Of a stretch of 64,000 nucleotides of DNA, positions 45,548-54,251 are shown in pieces. The notes under the pieces were generated by a model. That model was not told where the DNA came from. It saw only the letters and a list, made by a program, of their open reading frames with translations, and did no database searches. A program made the position numbers and the translations under genes. The stretch's first letter is position 1. The number at the start of each line of letters is the position of its first letter. The stretch is from JALORV01 sp963766365. GTDB taxonomy: Bacteria > Pseudomonadota > Gammaproteobacteria > Burkholderiales > Burkholderiaceae_F. The stretch covers positions 124,001-188,000 of the forward strand of contig CAVXZK010000006.1 of the NCBI GenBank assembly GCA_963766365.1. The letters are read 5' to 3'.

Positions 45548-46966
45548 ATGTCGCTCGAGATTCTATCCAAACAGCTCAAAAGCCTCGGTGCCGACGTCCG
45601 TCTCGGCGCGCGGCTGACGATGCGTCGCTGGAGACAGCTCGATCGCGGCACCCGCAGTCGCCTCGAACTCACCGCCGTGTTCTCGTTGCTGCCGCTGTCA
45701 GCGGCGCTTGCCGCCATCGCAGCGGCGCCGACGGCGCTTGATCTGGACTCGCTGCAGGCTCGCCCGATCGTCGAAGCGATCGCCACCCCATCGATCAGCG
45801 AACAACTCCAAGACCTCGGGCTGCACAGCGAAAGCTTCGTCCGCGAAGCACGAGTGCAGCGCGGCGAGCCGATCAGTGCCCTGCTGCGGCGACTGGGAGT
45901 CGATGACGCGGCTGCGGAACAGTTCCTCCGGACGGATGCATCAGCGCGCCCGCTTGCGCGCCTGGCGCCGGGCCGGTTCGTTCAGGCGAACATCGATGGT
46001 CCCGGCCACCTGACCTGGCTTCGCGCCTACAGTGTGGACGGAGGCTCGACGTCGACCAGCACGCGCGTGACCACGCTGTCGCGCGACTCGGAGGCGCCGT
46101 CCGGCTTTGCCATCGCCGAGTCGATGGTGGATCTTGAGCGCCGTGTCGAGCTACGCAGCGGCGAAATCCAGGGCTCGTTCTTCGCGGCGGCGGACGCGGC
46201 CGACATCCCCGACTCGATCGCACAGCAGATCATCGACGCGCTCGAAAGCGAGATCGACTTTCACCGCAATCTGCGTCGCGGTGACAGCTTCCGCGCGATC
46301 TACGAAGGGCTGTACGCAGGCGGTGAGTACCTGCGTCCGGGCCGTCTGCTGGCGGTCGAGTTCGTCAACCAGGGCAAGGCAGTCGAGGCATTCTGGTTCG
46401 ACGACGGCAGCAAGCATGGCGGCTACTACGCGTACGGCGGTCGCAGCATGAAGCGCGCGTTCCTGCGTTCTCCGTTGGAATACACGCGAATGAGCTCGGG
46501 CTTCAGCAACAGCCGCACGCATCCGGTGTTCGGTTACGACGCCGCGCACCGCGGTACCGACTATTCCGCCCCGGCCGGCACCAAGGTACGCACGGTCGCG
46601 GCGGGCACCGTCGAGTTCGCCGGATGGCAGCGCGGCTACGGCAACGTGGTCGAGATCCGGCACGACGAGAAGCACGCCACCCTTTATGCACATCTGCAGG
46701 CCTTTGCGCCCGGCATGGTCAAGGGGGCCCGCATCGCGCAGGGCGATCTGATCGGGTTCGTCGGCTCGACCGGCTGGGCCACTGGCCCGCACCTGCACTT
46801 CGAGGTCAAGATCCGCGGCGTGCAGGTGAATCCGCTGGTCGCAGAGTTACCGGGTGCCGAGCCGCTGGGCGAGTCGCAACAGGCAGAACTCGTCGTGGCC
46901 GCGACGCCATTGCGTCAGCAACTCGCTCTGCTCGAGCGCATCCGGGTCGCAGCCCTCACGCGCTGA
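45548..46966 (+). CDS. M23-family murein endopeptidase (LytM/MepM-like)
   Basis: 472 residues. Basic N-terminus, one membrane helix (AVFSLLPLSAALAAIAAA), LysM/OapA-like middle, and a C-terminal LytM domain with zinc ligands in HRGTDYSAP and the HLHFE box (TGPHLHFEVKI). It should cut peptide cross-links in peptidoglycan during growth. Seven bases before anmK, a functional pairing in cell-wall turnover. Confidence 0.93.
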   Translation: MSLEILSKQLKSLGADVRLGARLTMRRWRQLDRGTRSRLELTAVFSLLPLSAALAAIAAAPTALDLDSLQARPIVEAIATPSISEQLQDLGLHSESFVREARVQRGEPISALLRRLGVDDAAAEQFLRTDASARPLARLAPGRFVQANIDGPGHLTWLRAYSVDGGSTSTSTRVTTLSRDSEAPSGFAIAESMVDLERRVELRSGEIQGSFFAAADAADIPDSIAQQIIDALESEIDFHRNLRRGDSFRAIYEGLYAGGEYLRPGRLLAVEFVNQGKAVEAFWFDDGSKHGGYYAYGGRSMKRAFLRSPLEYTRMSSGFSNSRTHPVFGYDAAHRGTDYSAPAGTKVRTVAAGTVEFAGWQRGYGNVVEIRHDEKHATLYAHLQAFAPGMVKGARIAQGDLIGFVGSTGWATGPHLHFEVKIRGVQVNPLVAELPGAEPLGESQQAELVVAATPLRQQLALLERIRVAALTR

Positions 46967-46973
46967 CGGCCGC

Positions 46974-48095
46974 ATGGCCGCACGCCTCGACGACGCCGCA
47001 CTTTCCGAGCTCTTCATCGGACTGATGTCCGGCACCAGTCTCGATGGTGTCGACGCCGTCCTCGCCGACTTTTCGGCGCACCCGCCACGGACGCTGGCGC
47101 ATTCCCACCGGTCTTTCCCGGCGGATCTGCGCAATGAACTGGTCGAACTGTCGAGTCCCGGAGCGAACGAGATCGAGCGCTCGGGAATGGCCGCCGTGAC
47201 GCTCTCGGAGTTCTATGCCGACGCGGTCGCTGGAGTGCTCACCGATGCCGGCGTCACTGCAGCGCAGGTCAGGGCGATTGGCGCGCACGGGCAGACCGTC
47301 CGGCACCGGCCGGACGCCGGCTACACGGTCCAGCTGAACGCTCCGGCGCGGCTGGCCGAAGCCTCGGGCATCGACGTCGTCGCGGACTTCCGCAGCCGCG
47401 ACATCGCGGCCGGCGGGCAGGGCGCGCCTCTGGTACCGGCGTTCCACGCCACCGTCTTCGCTGCGCCGCAGCCGCGTGCCGTGGTCAACATTGGCGGCAT
47501 CAGCAATGTGACGTTGCTGCGCAGTGGCGGCCAGGCCCCGATCGGTTTCGACTGCGGGCCCGGCAACGTGCTGCTGGACTTGCACGCCGCGCGGCACCTT
47601 GCGCAGCCGTTCGACCGTGGCGGAGCCTACGCACAGACCGGCCGATTGGACCCGGAACTGCTCGCGCGGCTGCTGGACGAGCCGTACCTTGCCGCGGCGC
47701 CGCCGAAGAGCACGGGTCGTGAACTCTTTTCCGCGACCTGGCTGGATGGCAGGCTCAGGAGATCGTCCGCCCGACCACCCGATGTCCAGCGCACGCTCAC
47801 GGAGTTCACCGCACGCGCGATCGGCGACTCGATCAACCGCTGGTGCAATGCCGCCCTCGACGTCGTCGTCTGCGGCGGCGGAGCACGCAACGCCACGTTG
47901 ATGGCTGCACTCGAAGCTGCCGTTGCTCCGCGACCGGTCTGCCTGTCCGATGCCATGGGGATACCGCATGACCAGGTCGAGGCGCTGGCGTTTGCCTGGC
48001 TCGCGCGCTGCTGCCTGCGGCGCGAGCCGGGTGCCGTGCCCGAGGTCACTGGAGCGCGCGGGGCGCGCGTCCTTGGCGCGATCTACCCGCGCTGA
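46974..48095 (+). CDS. anmK: Anhydro-N-acetylmuramic acid kinase
   Basis: 373 residues, ASKHA fold; phosphorylates and opens anhMurNAc in wall recycling. Seen: IGLMSGTSLDGVDAVL, AIGAHGQTVRHRP, NIGGISNVTLL and CGGGARNATLM. ATG 46974 follows the peptidase stop closely. In many relatives anmK also sits beside this M23 gene and erpA. Confidence 0.96.
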   Translation: MAARLDDAALSELFIGLMSGTSLDGVDAVLADFSAHPPRTLAHSHRSFPADLRNELVELSSPGANEIERSGMAAVTLSEFYADAVAGVLTDAGVTAAQVRAIGAHGQTVRHRPDAGYTVQLNAPARLAEASGIDVVADFRSRDIAAGGQGAPLVPAFHATVFAAPQPRAVVNIGGISNVTLLRSGGQAPIGFDCGPGNVLLDLHAARHLAQPFDRGGAYAQTGRLDPELLARLLDEPYLAAAPPKSTGRELFSATWLDGRLRRSSARPPDVQRTLTEFTARAIGDSINRWCNAALDVVVCGGGARNATLMAALEAAVAPRPVCLSDAMGIPHDQVEALAFAWLARCCLRREPGAVPEVTGARGARVLGAIYPR

Positions 48096-48104
48096 GCCCA
48101 AAGA

Positions 48105-48131
48105 AAAAGGGGCGCGAAGGGCGCCCCTTTT
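48105..48131. terminator. Bidirectional intrinsic terminator between anmK and erpA
   Basis: Eleven-base stem AAAAGGGGCGC and complement, five-base loop; T-tracts on both strands. Serves the converging genes. Confidence 0.9.
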
Positions 48132-48147
48132 CGTCGATGAAACCGGT

Positions 48148-48498
48148 CTAGGCGGAAAACGATGACCCGCAGCCGCAGGTCGTTGTCGCGTTCGGATTCT
48201 TGATCACGAACTGCGCACCCTCGAGGTCTTCTTTGTAGTCAATCTCTGCGCCGACCAGATACTGGTAGCTCATCGAGTCGATCAGGAGCATGACGCCGTT
48301 CTTTTCCATCGTGGCGTCATCCTCGTTGACCACCTCGTCGAAGGTGAAGCCGTACTGGAAACCGGAGCAGCCGCCGCCCTGCACGAACACGCGCAGCTTC
48401 AGCGACGGGTTGCCCTCTTCGTCGATCAGCGCCTTGACCTTCGACGCTGCTGCGTCGGTAAAGAGCAGCGGGGCGGGCATCTCAACAGCAGCGTTCAT
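48148..48498 (-). CDS. erpA: Iron-sulfur cluster insertion protein ErpA
   Basis: 116 residues, A-type carrier. The three cluster cysteines are C44 (GGGCSGFQYG), C108 and C110 (TTTCGCGSSF). Complete. Confidence 0.97.
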   Translation of the reverse strand: MNAAVEMPAPLLFTDAAASKVKALIDEEGNPSLKLRVFVQGGGCSGFQYGFTFDEVVNEDDATMEKNGVMLLIDSMSYQYLVGAEIDYKEDLEGAQFVIKNPNATTTCGCGSSFSA

Positions 48499-48559
48499 TG
48501 CGTTTCTCCATGCAGGGACGTCGTGGCCATTATAGGCATCGTGGCACCGGTCGGCGCGC

Positions 48560-48973
48560 TCATGTCGTTTCGGAGGTGGTGCCTCCGGCGGCCAGTTTCA
48601 AGGCCGGCCGGGCGTCCGGCAACTCGTGAATCAGGCGCCCTTCAACCACGGCGCCATGATGGATTTCCAGCGCCCGGTAGTGAATGTCGCCTACAACGTG
48701 CGCCTTGGGCTGCAACTCGATTACGTCCGACACGAAGACCGGACCGGTGACCTTGCCCGAGACCACCAGGTGCGCCGCGTGGACTTCGCCGATGACGTGG
48801 CCCAGCTCGCTGATGATGACCATCGCGGGCTGGCCATCGGTGCAACGCACGTCCCCTTTCACGGTGCCGTCGATACGCAATCCGCCGGTGTACGACAGCG
48901 TTCCTTCGATCGTGGTTCCGGCACCAACCAGGGTGCCGATCGTCTTGGGCGTCGAACGATTGGATCCGAACAT
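48560..48973 (-). CDS. Bactofilin-family polymer-forming protein
   Basis: 137 residues with a central right-handed beta-helix of short repeats (IEGTLSYTGGLRIDGTVKGD ... VIGEVHAAHLVVSGKVTGPV ... HVVGDIHYRALEIHHGAVVEG). Bactofilins self-assemble into filaments at membranes and often work with M23 peptidases on cell shape. It is ten bases after the preceding membrane-protein gene; an M23 gene is 1.6 kb away. Confidence 0.93.
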   Translation of the reverse strand: MFGSNRSTPKTIGTLVGAGTTIEGTLSYTGGLRIDGTVKGDVRCTDGQPAMVIISELGHVIGEVHAAHLVVSGKVTGPVFVSDVIELQPKAHVVGDIHYRALEIHHGAVVEGRLIHELPDARPALKLAAGGTTSETT

Positions 48974-48982
48974 CCTGTCTCC

Positions 48983-49717
48983 CTACATCGAATACGTCTG
49001 TTGCGCCCGCGTCTCGCCGCCGGAACTGATCGTCACCTGCACCGAACGCACGACCGCTCCGACGGGTACCGAAAAACTTCCTTCGACCCGCTGATAGTGG
49101 CGGAACGAAAGCGGCGCGGGCCCGGCCGCGGGATGAGCTGCGTCGGGCAACTGCAGCACGGTCGACCGCCCTTCCTGCTGCAGGCTCACCTTCAGGACGA
49201 CCGTTCCCACGAAATCGCGATCGGGTCGCCCGCTCTGCTGGACCAGCAGACGGTAGCGCAGCGTGGCTTCATCCGTCTCCGGCTGCAACTGGAAACTGCG
49301 AATCACCACTCCGCGGGCCGCCGCCGGAGCCGGCAGCAGGCTCTCGAAGAACGCAAGGTCGGCCCTGAGCCGGGCGTTGTCCTCCTCGAGCGCCTTCATC
49401 TGCACCGCTATGCCTTCACGAGTCGCGCGTTCGACGCGTAACTGGTTTTCGATCTGAACCGCCTCGGCCGCGACGCGGTCCCGATCCGCCGTCAGCCGCT
49501 GCAATTGCGACCGTGCCTCTTCGAGTTCCACGAGGATCCTGCCGGTATCCGGCTGAGCGATATCGCGCGCATAGCGATAAACGGCAGCCATGCCCGCCGC
49601 CGCGATCAACACGGCAACCAGCAATACTCCGGCGCGTAGCGCCCAAGGCAACTGCGTCCGCACCGCCACACGCGGGGAGTTGACGGAGAGATTGCGCAAC
49701 CATAACTTCAACTTCAT
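48983..49717 (-). CDS. DUF6776-type membrane protein with coiled coil
   Basis: 244 residues: N-terminal membrane helix (AGVLLVAVLIAAAGMAAVY, about 29-47), coiled coil to ~125 (ELEEARSQLQRLTADRDRV), then a beta-rich domain. Adjacent and co-oriented with the bactofilin gene, so it may anchor bactofilin to the membrane; this is inference. Confidence 0.8.
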   Translation of the reverse strand: MKLKLWLRNLSVNSPRVAVRTQLPWALRAGVLLVAVLIAAAGMAAVYRYARDIAQPDTGRILVELEEARSQLQRLTADRDRVAAEAVQIENQLRVERATREGIAVQMKALEEDNARLRADLAFFESLLPAPAAARGVVIRSFQLQPETDEATLRYRLLVQQSGRPDRDFVGTVVLKVSLQQEGRSTVLQLPDAAHPAAGPAPLSFRHYQRVEGSFSVPVGAVVRSVQVTISSGGETRAQQTYSM

Positions 49718-49765
49718 TGGTAGTCAGCCGATGCCTGAGCAACGCGGCAAAGTACGCGCGCGCCA

Positions 49766-49797
49766 AGAAAAAAGCCGCCCCTGGCTGGGTGCGGCTC
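49766..49797 (-). terminator. Terminator of the rplM-rpsI operon
   Basis: Minus-strand stem AGCCGC/GCGGCT followed by a T-run. It is nested in a larger inverted repeat (49759-49769 with 49804-49814, CGCGCCAAGAA and complement). It lies about 130 bases after rpsI. Confidence 0.82.
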
Positions 49798-49927
49798 TTG
49801 TTCTTCTTGGCGCGAAATGTAAAGGAGGCGGGGCCGCCTCGATGCGCCTGACTGAATGTCGGGCATCCCGCGAAACCGGGCCCTCGAAAAGCCGAAACGC
49901 GATCGCGTGATGCGCGACCGCGCCCGA

Positions 49928-50320
49928 TCAGCGCTTCGAGAACTGCTTGCGGCGACGCGCTTTGCGGAAGCCGACCTTCTTGCGCTCGACTTCTCGGGCG
50001 TCGCGCGTCACGAGGCCCGCGTTCGACAGTGCCGGCTTCAGCGTCGCGTCATAGTCGATCAGCGCACGCGTGATGCCATGGCGCACGGCGCCGGCCTGAC
50101 CCGACTCGCCACCGCCATTGACGTTGACCATGATGTCGAAGGTCTCGGCGTGATTGGTCAGTTCGAGCGGCTGGCGCACGATCATGCGACCGGTCTCGCG
50201 GAAGAAGTACTGCTCGATGGGGCGACCGTTGATGACGATCGCGCCCTTGCCACGCTTCATGAAGACCCGCGCGACCGAGCTCTTGCGGCGGCCGGTTCCG
50301 TAGTTGTAGTTGCCGATCAT
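49928..50320 (-). CDS. rpsI: Small ribosomal subunit protein uS9
   Basis: 130 residues: YGTGRRKSSVARVFMK at the start, GGGESGQAGAVRHGITRAL, and the basic tail ending KQFSKR that reaches the P-site. Complete. GAGGTCG lies just ahead of the ATG. Confidence 0.98.
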   Translation of the reverse strand: MIGNYNYGTGRRKSSVARVFMKRGKGAIVINGRPIEQYFFRETGRMIVRQPLELTNHAETFDIMVNVNGGGESGQAGAVRHGITRALIDYDATLKPALSNAGLVTRDAREVERKKVGFRKARRRKQFSKR

Positions 50321-50757
50321 GACGACCTCAGATGTCGAGCGCTTTGGGCTGCTGCGCGCTGTGCGGGTGCTGCTGGTCCGGATAGACCTTCAGCTTTCTT
50401 GATCATGGCGTAGCCGAGCGGGCCCTTCGGGAGCATGCCCTTCACGGCCAGTTGCAGCGCGCGGCCGGGGAAGCGCTCCTGCATCTTGCGGAAGCTCGTC
50501 TCGTAGACGCCGCCCGGGTGCCCCGTGTGCCGGTAGTACTTCTTGTCCTCGAACTTCGCGCCGGTGACCTTCAGGCGGGCCGCATTGACGACCACGATGA
50601 AGTCGCCGGTATCAACGTGCGGCGTGTACTCGGGCTTGTGCTTGCCACGCAGGCGGAGCGCGATCTGGCTGGCCAGACGGCCGAGCACCTTGTCGTTGGC
50701 ATCCACGAGCAGCCAGTCACGCTTCACTTCATGCGACTTGGCGGAAAAGGTTTTCAT
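50317..50757 (-). CDS. rplM: Large ribosomal subunit protein uL13 (C-terminus frameshifted)
   Basis: Reads as 146 residues. Residues 1-120 are normal L13 (MKTFSAKSHEVKRDWLLVDA, GDFIVVVNAARLKVTG, MLPKGPLGYAMIKK). After that an extra base in the TTT at 50395-50397 (AAA on the coding strand) shifts the frame, so the end reads AEGLSGPAAPAQ. Removing one base restores KLKVYPDQQHPHSAQQPKAL with a stop at 50328-50330, the classic L13 C-terminus. L13 is normally essential, so a sequencing error is the likely cause. Confidence 0.95.
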   Translation of the reverse strand: MKTFSAKSHEVKRDWLLVDANDKVLGRLASQIALRLRGKHKPEYTPHVDTGDFIVVVNAARLKVTGAKFEDKKYYRHTGHPGGVYETSFRKMQERFPGRALQLAVKGMLPKGPLGYAMIKKAEGLSGPAAPAQRAAAQSARHLRSS

Positions 50758-50956
50758 TGAGAATCCATCCTGAACTGAGTCACTGCACCGCCGCCTTGCA
50801 AAGAAACTGACACGAACCCGGCGGGGAAATTCTGAATGCTGGACGCTTGCCTGGTCCTCGCTGGAGCACCCGTCTGCACCAGCCGGCCCGTTTCCTGGCC
50901 GACGAATCGCGGAAAGCCTTAAATTTTAAGCGTTTTTGTGAGCTCTTCGCAAGCGC

Positions 50957-51048
50957 ACAAAAAATTGGCCCGGAGCGGTGAGCTCCGGGCCGAATCCACC
51001 GAAGAGGGTGGAGGAGACAGAGGCGGAGAGATCAGCATCCCTCCATAG
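50957..51048 (-). ncRNA. Candidate small RNA or attenuated leader with CUCCUCC motif
   Basis: Minus strand, between osmC and rplM. It ends with a strong terminator: ten-base perfect stem GGCCCGGAGC/GCTCCGGGCC (50967-50991), then ATTTTTT. Before it is a TCCACC/GGTGGA hairpin and a pyrimidine run TCTCCTCC that is complementary to ribosome-binding sites. No gene on the minus strand ends here. Promoter words upstream (TTGCAT, 17 bases, CACACT) are weak. It may be a free sRNA or a prematurely ended rplM leader. Confidence 0.5.
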
Positions 51049-51130
51049 AAAAACAGTGTGCCGAGAACATTGCTGCGATGCAAGCAAACTGGCGTCCAAT
51101 CCGCTCAGCGCCGGAATGCCCGGTTTGTTT

Positions 51131-51186
51131 TTGTCTATTTGATTCAATTACTTATGATCATCCGTACAAATCTGGAATGATCATTC
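51131..51186 (+). promoter_or_regulatory. Promoter and palindromic operator of osmC
   Basis: TTGTCT (51131-51136), 16 bases, TATGAT (51153-51158). Two copies of the palindrome ATGATCAT lie at 51154-51161 (over the -10) and 51177-51184 (within the longer palindrome GAATGATCATTC), 23 bases apart, about two helix turns. That is the layout of a repressor site. The regulator is not identified. Confidence 0.6.
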
Positions 51187-51226
51187 AAGGCTGTTGCGTT
51201 GCACTGAAAACAGGAGGCAAGGGACG

Positions 51227-51643
51227 ATGGATTGCATTGTGCGCTGGACCGGCGATGGCATGAGCTTCACTGCGGAGTCAGGCAGTGGCCATCTGGTGGC
51301 CATGGATGGCTCGCCGGACGGCGGCGGCCGGAACCTTGCGCCACGCCCGATGGAAATGGTGCTGATCGGCACCGGCGGCTGCACCGCCTACGACGTCGTG
51401 CTTATCCTGAAGCGGGGCCGGCATGACGTCCGCGCCTGCGATGTCGCCGTTCAGGCCGAGCGCGCTGCGACCGACCCAAGGTATTCACGTCGATCACCAG
51501 CGCTTCACCGTTCGCGGACACAAACTCGACCGTGCCGCGGTCGAGCGCGCGGTGAGTCTGTCGCACGAAAAGTACTGTTCGGCGACCGCGATGCTCGCCA
51601 GGACAGCGATTATCCGACACGAGGTGTGTCGAAGACGTCTGAA
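51227..51643 (+). pseudogene. OsmC/Ohr-family protein, frameshifted as read
   Basis: GGAGG precedes ATG 51227. The first ~85 residues are a normal OsmC-like start (VRWTGDGMSFTAES, EMVLIGTGGCTAYDVVLIL with the first catalytic cysteine). Homology continues in another frame (VRGHKLDRAAVERAVSLS, then HEKYCSATAMLARTA with the second cysteine). Missing single C bases near 51476 and 51495 would restore the frame, and one more indel would end it at TGA 51641-51643, giving the usual ~138 residues. OsmC proteins reduce organic hydroperoxides. Either recently broken or misread. Confidence 0.8.
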
Positions 51644-51831
51644 GTCTGCCCCGACCGCCGATTTCGTGGACGCGACAACGAAGCTGTTTCAAGGGCAATG
51701 GCCGCAGTCGGCATGCGGGAATCACCGCTCTCTGGCATCCGCGCTCGACGGACATCCGAGGGTTCCGACAACTGTGTGCGCGGCACTCAGTCCGAGGAGA
51801 CGCTTGCTGTCCATCAAGGCGCGCGACGCGG

Positions 51832-52470
51832 TCAGACGTAGTGCGCGGTCGTCGTCATCACTTTCGCGGCGAAGCGCATTGCCAAGCGCGCGGGCAGCGG
51901 CAATGCGGCACCACCTTGCTCGATCGCACTTTCGGCGTGGTGAACCTCATCGTCCTTCATCTGTTCGATGACGGCGCGGGAACGCTGGTCGCCGGCAGGC
52001 AGCCTTTCAAGGTGCCCATCCAGATGCTGTTCGACCTGCCGCTCCGTCTCGGCCATGAACCCAAGACTCACGCGGTCGCCGGCACGCGCCGCCACCAGAC
52101 CGATCGCAAAAGCGCCGCTGTACCAGAGCGGATTCAGCAGGCTGGTACGCCCGCCGAGCGCCTCGATCCGCGACCGCGTCCAGGCGAGATGGTCCGACTC
52201 CTCGCTGGCGGCGCGCTCGAACAGGGCCCGCAGCGCCGGATCCCGGGTCGCCAGCGCCTGCGCGTCGTAAAGAGCCTGCGCGCAGACCTCACCGACGTGG
52301 TTCACGCGCATCAGCGCTGCCGCTTCGCGGCGCTCCTGGGTCGTGAGTTCGGGCTCCAGCGTCTGCCCTGCTGGCGTCGGTCGATTGGCCGGAGGCGGCG
52401 CAGCCAGCGTTCGCAGCGCACGGTCGGCGGCGGCAGTTAGACGATCGAGCAACGACAGGGAGCGACGCAT
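51832..52470 (-). CDS. coq7: Demethoxyubiquinone hydroxylase Coq7
   Basis: 212 residues, di-iron ferritin-like enzyme that hydroxylates demethoxyubiquinone in ubiquinone synthesis. Di-iron ligands are seen in RVNHVGEVCAQALYDAQ, ASEESDHLAW and MKDDEVHHAESA (ExxH). ATG 52470 matches the family start. Frame intact, unlike its neighbours. The 188 bases between it and osmC hold no gene. Confidence 0.95.
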   Translation of the reverse strand: MRRSLSLLDRLTAAADRALRTLAAPPPANRPTPAGQTLEPELTTQERREAAALMRVNHVGEVCAQALYDAQALATRDPALRALFERAASEESDHLAWTRSRIEALGGRTSLLNPLWYSGAFAIGLVAARAGDRVSLGFMAETERQVEQHLDGHLERLPAGDQRSRAVIEQMKDDEVHHAESAIEQGGAALPLPARLAMRFAAKVMTTTAHYV

Positions 52471-52620
52471 AGGTTGTTGCGCAAATGTAACGCCACAGCA
52501 CGGACCTTGCCGAACCAGGGGGGGCGCGGCCGAGGCCAGCGCTATTCTCCCACCCATTCGCGGGCGTCCGTGGAGCGGCCTGCGTCGAATCCAGAACCTA
52601 GAACAGGCAGGAGACACATC

Positions 52621-54019
52621 ATGCGTAAGACCCTGGTCGCCGTGGCGCTTGCGTGCGCCTTCCCGGCCGTTTATGCGCAGAGCAACGTGACGGTGTATGG
52701 CATTCTCGATGCTGGCATCGAAGTGCTCGATGCGGGCAACGAAACCCTACACGCGACTGCAGGGCTCCGGCATGTGGTCCGGCAACCGCTTCGGCATTCG
52801 CGGCAGTGAAGTCCTGGGTGGCGGCTACAGCGCGATCTTCACGCTCGAGGGCCGCTTCTCGATCGACAGCGGCTCGGTCACCTACAACGAGTCCGTATTC
52901 AACTGCCGGCTCAGCGGTTCGACCGCGGCCCCGGTCTGCCCGGGGGTACAGATCGTCCCGGGCACTGCCATCGCCACGCTGCCGCCCACATCAGCGTCCT
53001 ACCAGGCGGTGCTCGGCGGCATGAACGCGGTTAACCAGGCCATTTTGCAGGGGAACACGACGGTCAACGGCATTGGCGCCATTTTCGACCGCCAGTCGTT
53101 CCTCGGTGTCATCACGCCGTATGGCGCGTTGCTTGCCGGGCGCATGTACACACCGGGCTACGAGATCCTCAACAAGTTCAACGTGATGGGCGACGCCAGC
53201 GCGCTGGCGTTCGGGCAAGGCTATTCGATCCCGGCGATCCGCATGAACAACGCGCTGCAGTACCGCGCGGAATTGAAGGGCTTTGCGGCGTCGCTGTTCT
53301 ACAGCTTCGGCGGCTCCGAGTTGCTGCGCAACGAGCGCAACTCGGCGCCGACGGATGGCGACGACATGTACGGCGCCAGCCTCCAATACAACGCGGCCAA
53401 CTGGGGTGTCGGCGCCGGATACAACCAGAACAACGTGGTGCCCTACGCAACGCAGGTCGCGGGCACGCCGGAAAGCAAGAACGGCCTCGAGACCATCAAT
53501 TTCGGTGCGTGGGTCGGCTTCAGCAACTTCAAGATCTACGGGCAGTACATGAAGCGGAAGAACGACAACCCGCTTCTTACGCCGCTCGATATCCAGAACC
53601 TCATAGTCTCGACGGGCGGTAACTTGACTGCCATCACGGCCGCGCTTGGAGGAGTTCAGTTCCAGCAGTTCGACGTCGACGGCATGCGTGGCCTGGCCGG
53701 CCCGATCGATGCTGAGGCGTACCACCTCGGCGCGTCCTGGCAGTTCTCGCCGGCCAGCACGCTCTACGGCGTCTTCAACTACGCGAAGGACACGGCGCGT
53801 TCGGCCTGGGCGACCCAGGATGCGGAGGTCAGTCATTACGGCGTCGCCTACCAGTACGCGTTCTCGCCACGGACCTCGGTCTTCGCTGTCGTCGCCTTCA
53901 TGAAGAACTCCGACCAGGGCCGACTGTCACCGTCGTCCGCCGGTTACACCTCCGGCTTCGCCACCAGTTTTGGCGCAGATACGGCGGCGTACCAGTTCGG
54001 GCTGCGCCACGTCTTCTGA
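52621..54019 (+). pseudogene. General outer-membrane porin (OmpC/PorA-like), single frameshift
   Basis: GGAG precedes ATG 52621. Signal peptide VAVALACAFPAVYA, then strand 1 QSNVTVYGILDAGIEVLDAGNE. The frame breaks near 52746-52749: one extra C in CCC. Dropping it gives a continuous 465-residue porin through RLQGSGMWSGNRFGIRGSE to the C-terminal phenylalanine (YQFGLRHVF). Apart from that base the gene looks complete and is followed by a terminator, so it may be functional. Confidence 0.88.
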
Positions 54020-54036
54020 TCGTTTCACGATGTGAC

Positions 54037-54066
54037 ACAAAATGGGCGCTATGGCGCCCATTTTGT
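54037..54066 (+). terminator. Intrinsic terminator after the first porin
   Basis: Thirteen-base perfect stem ACAAAATGGGCGC and complement with a TATG loop; A-run and T-run form the stem base, then TGTTGTT. Confidence 0.88.
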
Positions 54067-54251
54067 TGTTGCTGTAGAGCAACATGAAGCCACGGTTTCA
54101 CCACGTTTTTGCTCTCGAAGCTATGCCTTGCGACGCCCCTCTGAAACAATCCTTCCCAGCTTCCTCCGGGGAAGTGATTCATCGGCCCACCGCGCTGTCC
54201 AAAGCCGGCGGCCAGCCAAAGAACTTCAAACACTAGCTAGGAGAGCTTGGA

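Noticed and set aside
51644..51831. Small gene between osmC and coq7
   Set aside because: Open frames here are run-ons from the frameshifted osmC or shadows; no ribosome site or family motif.
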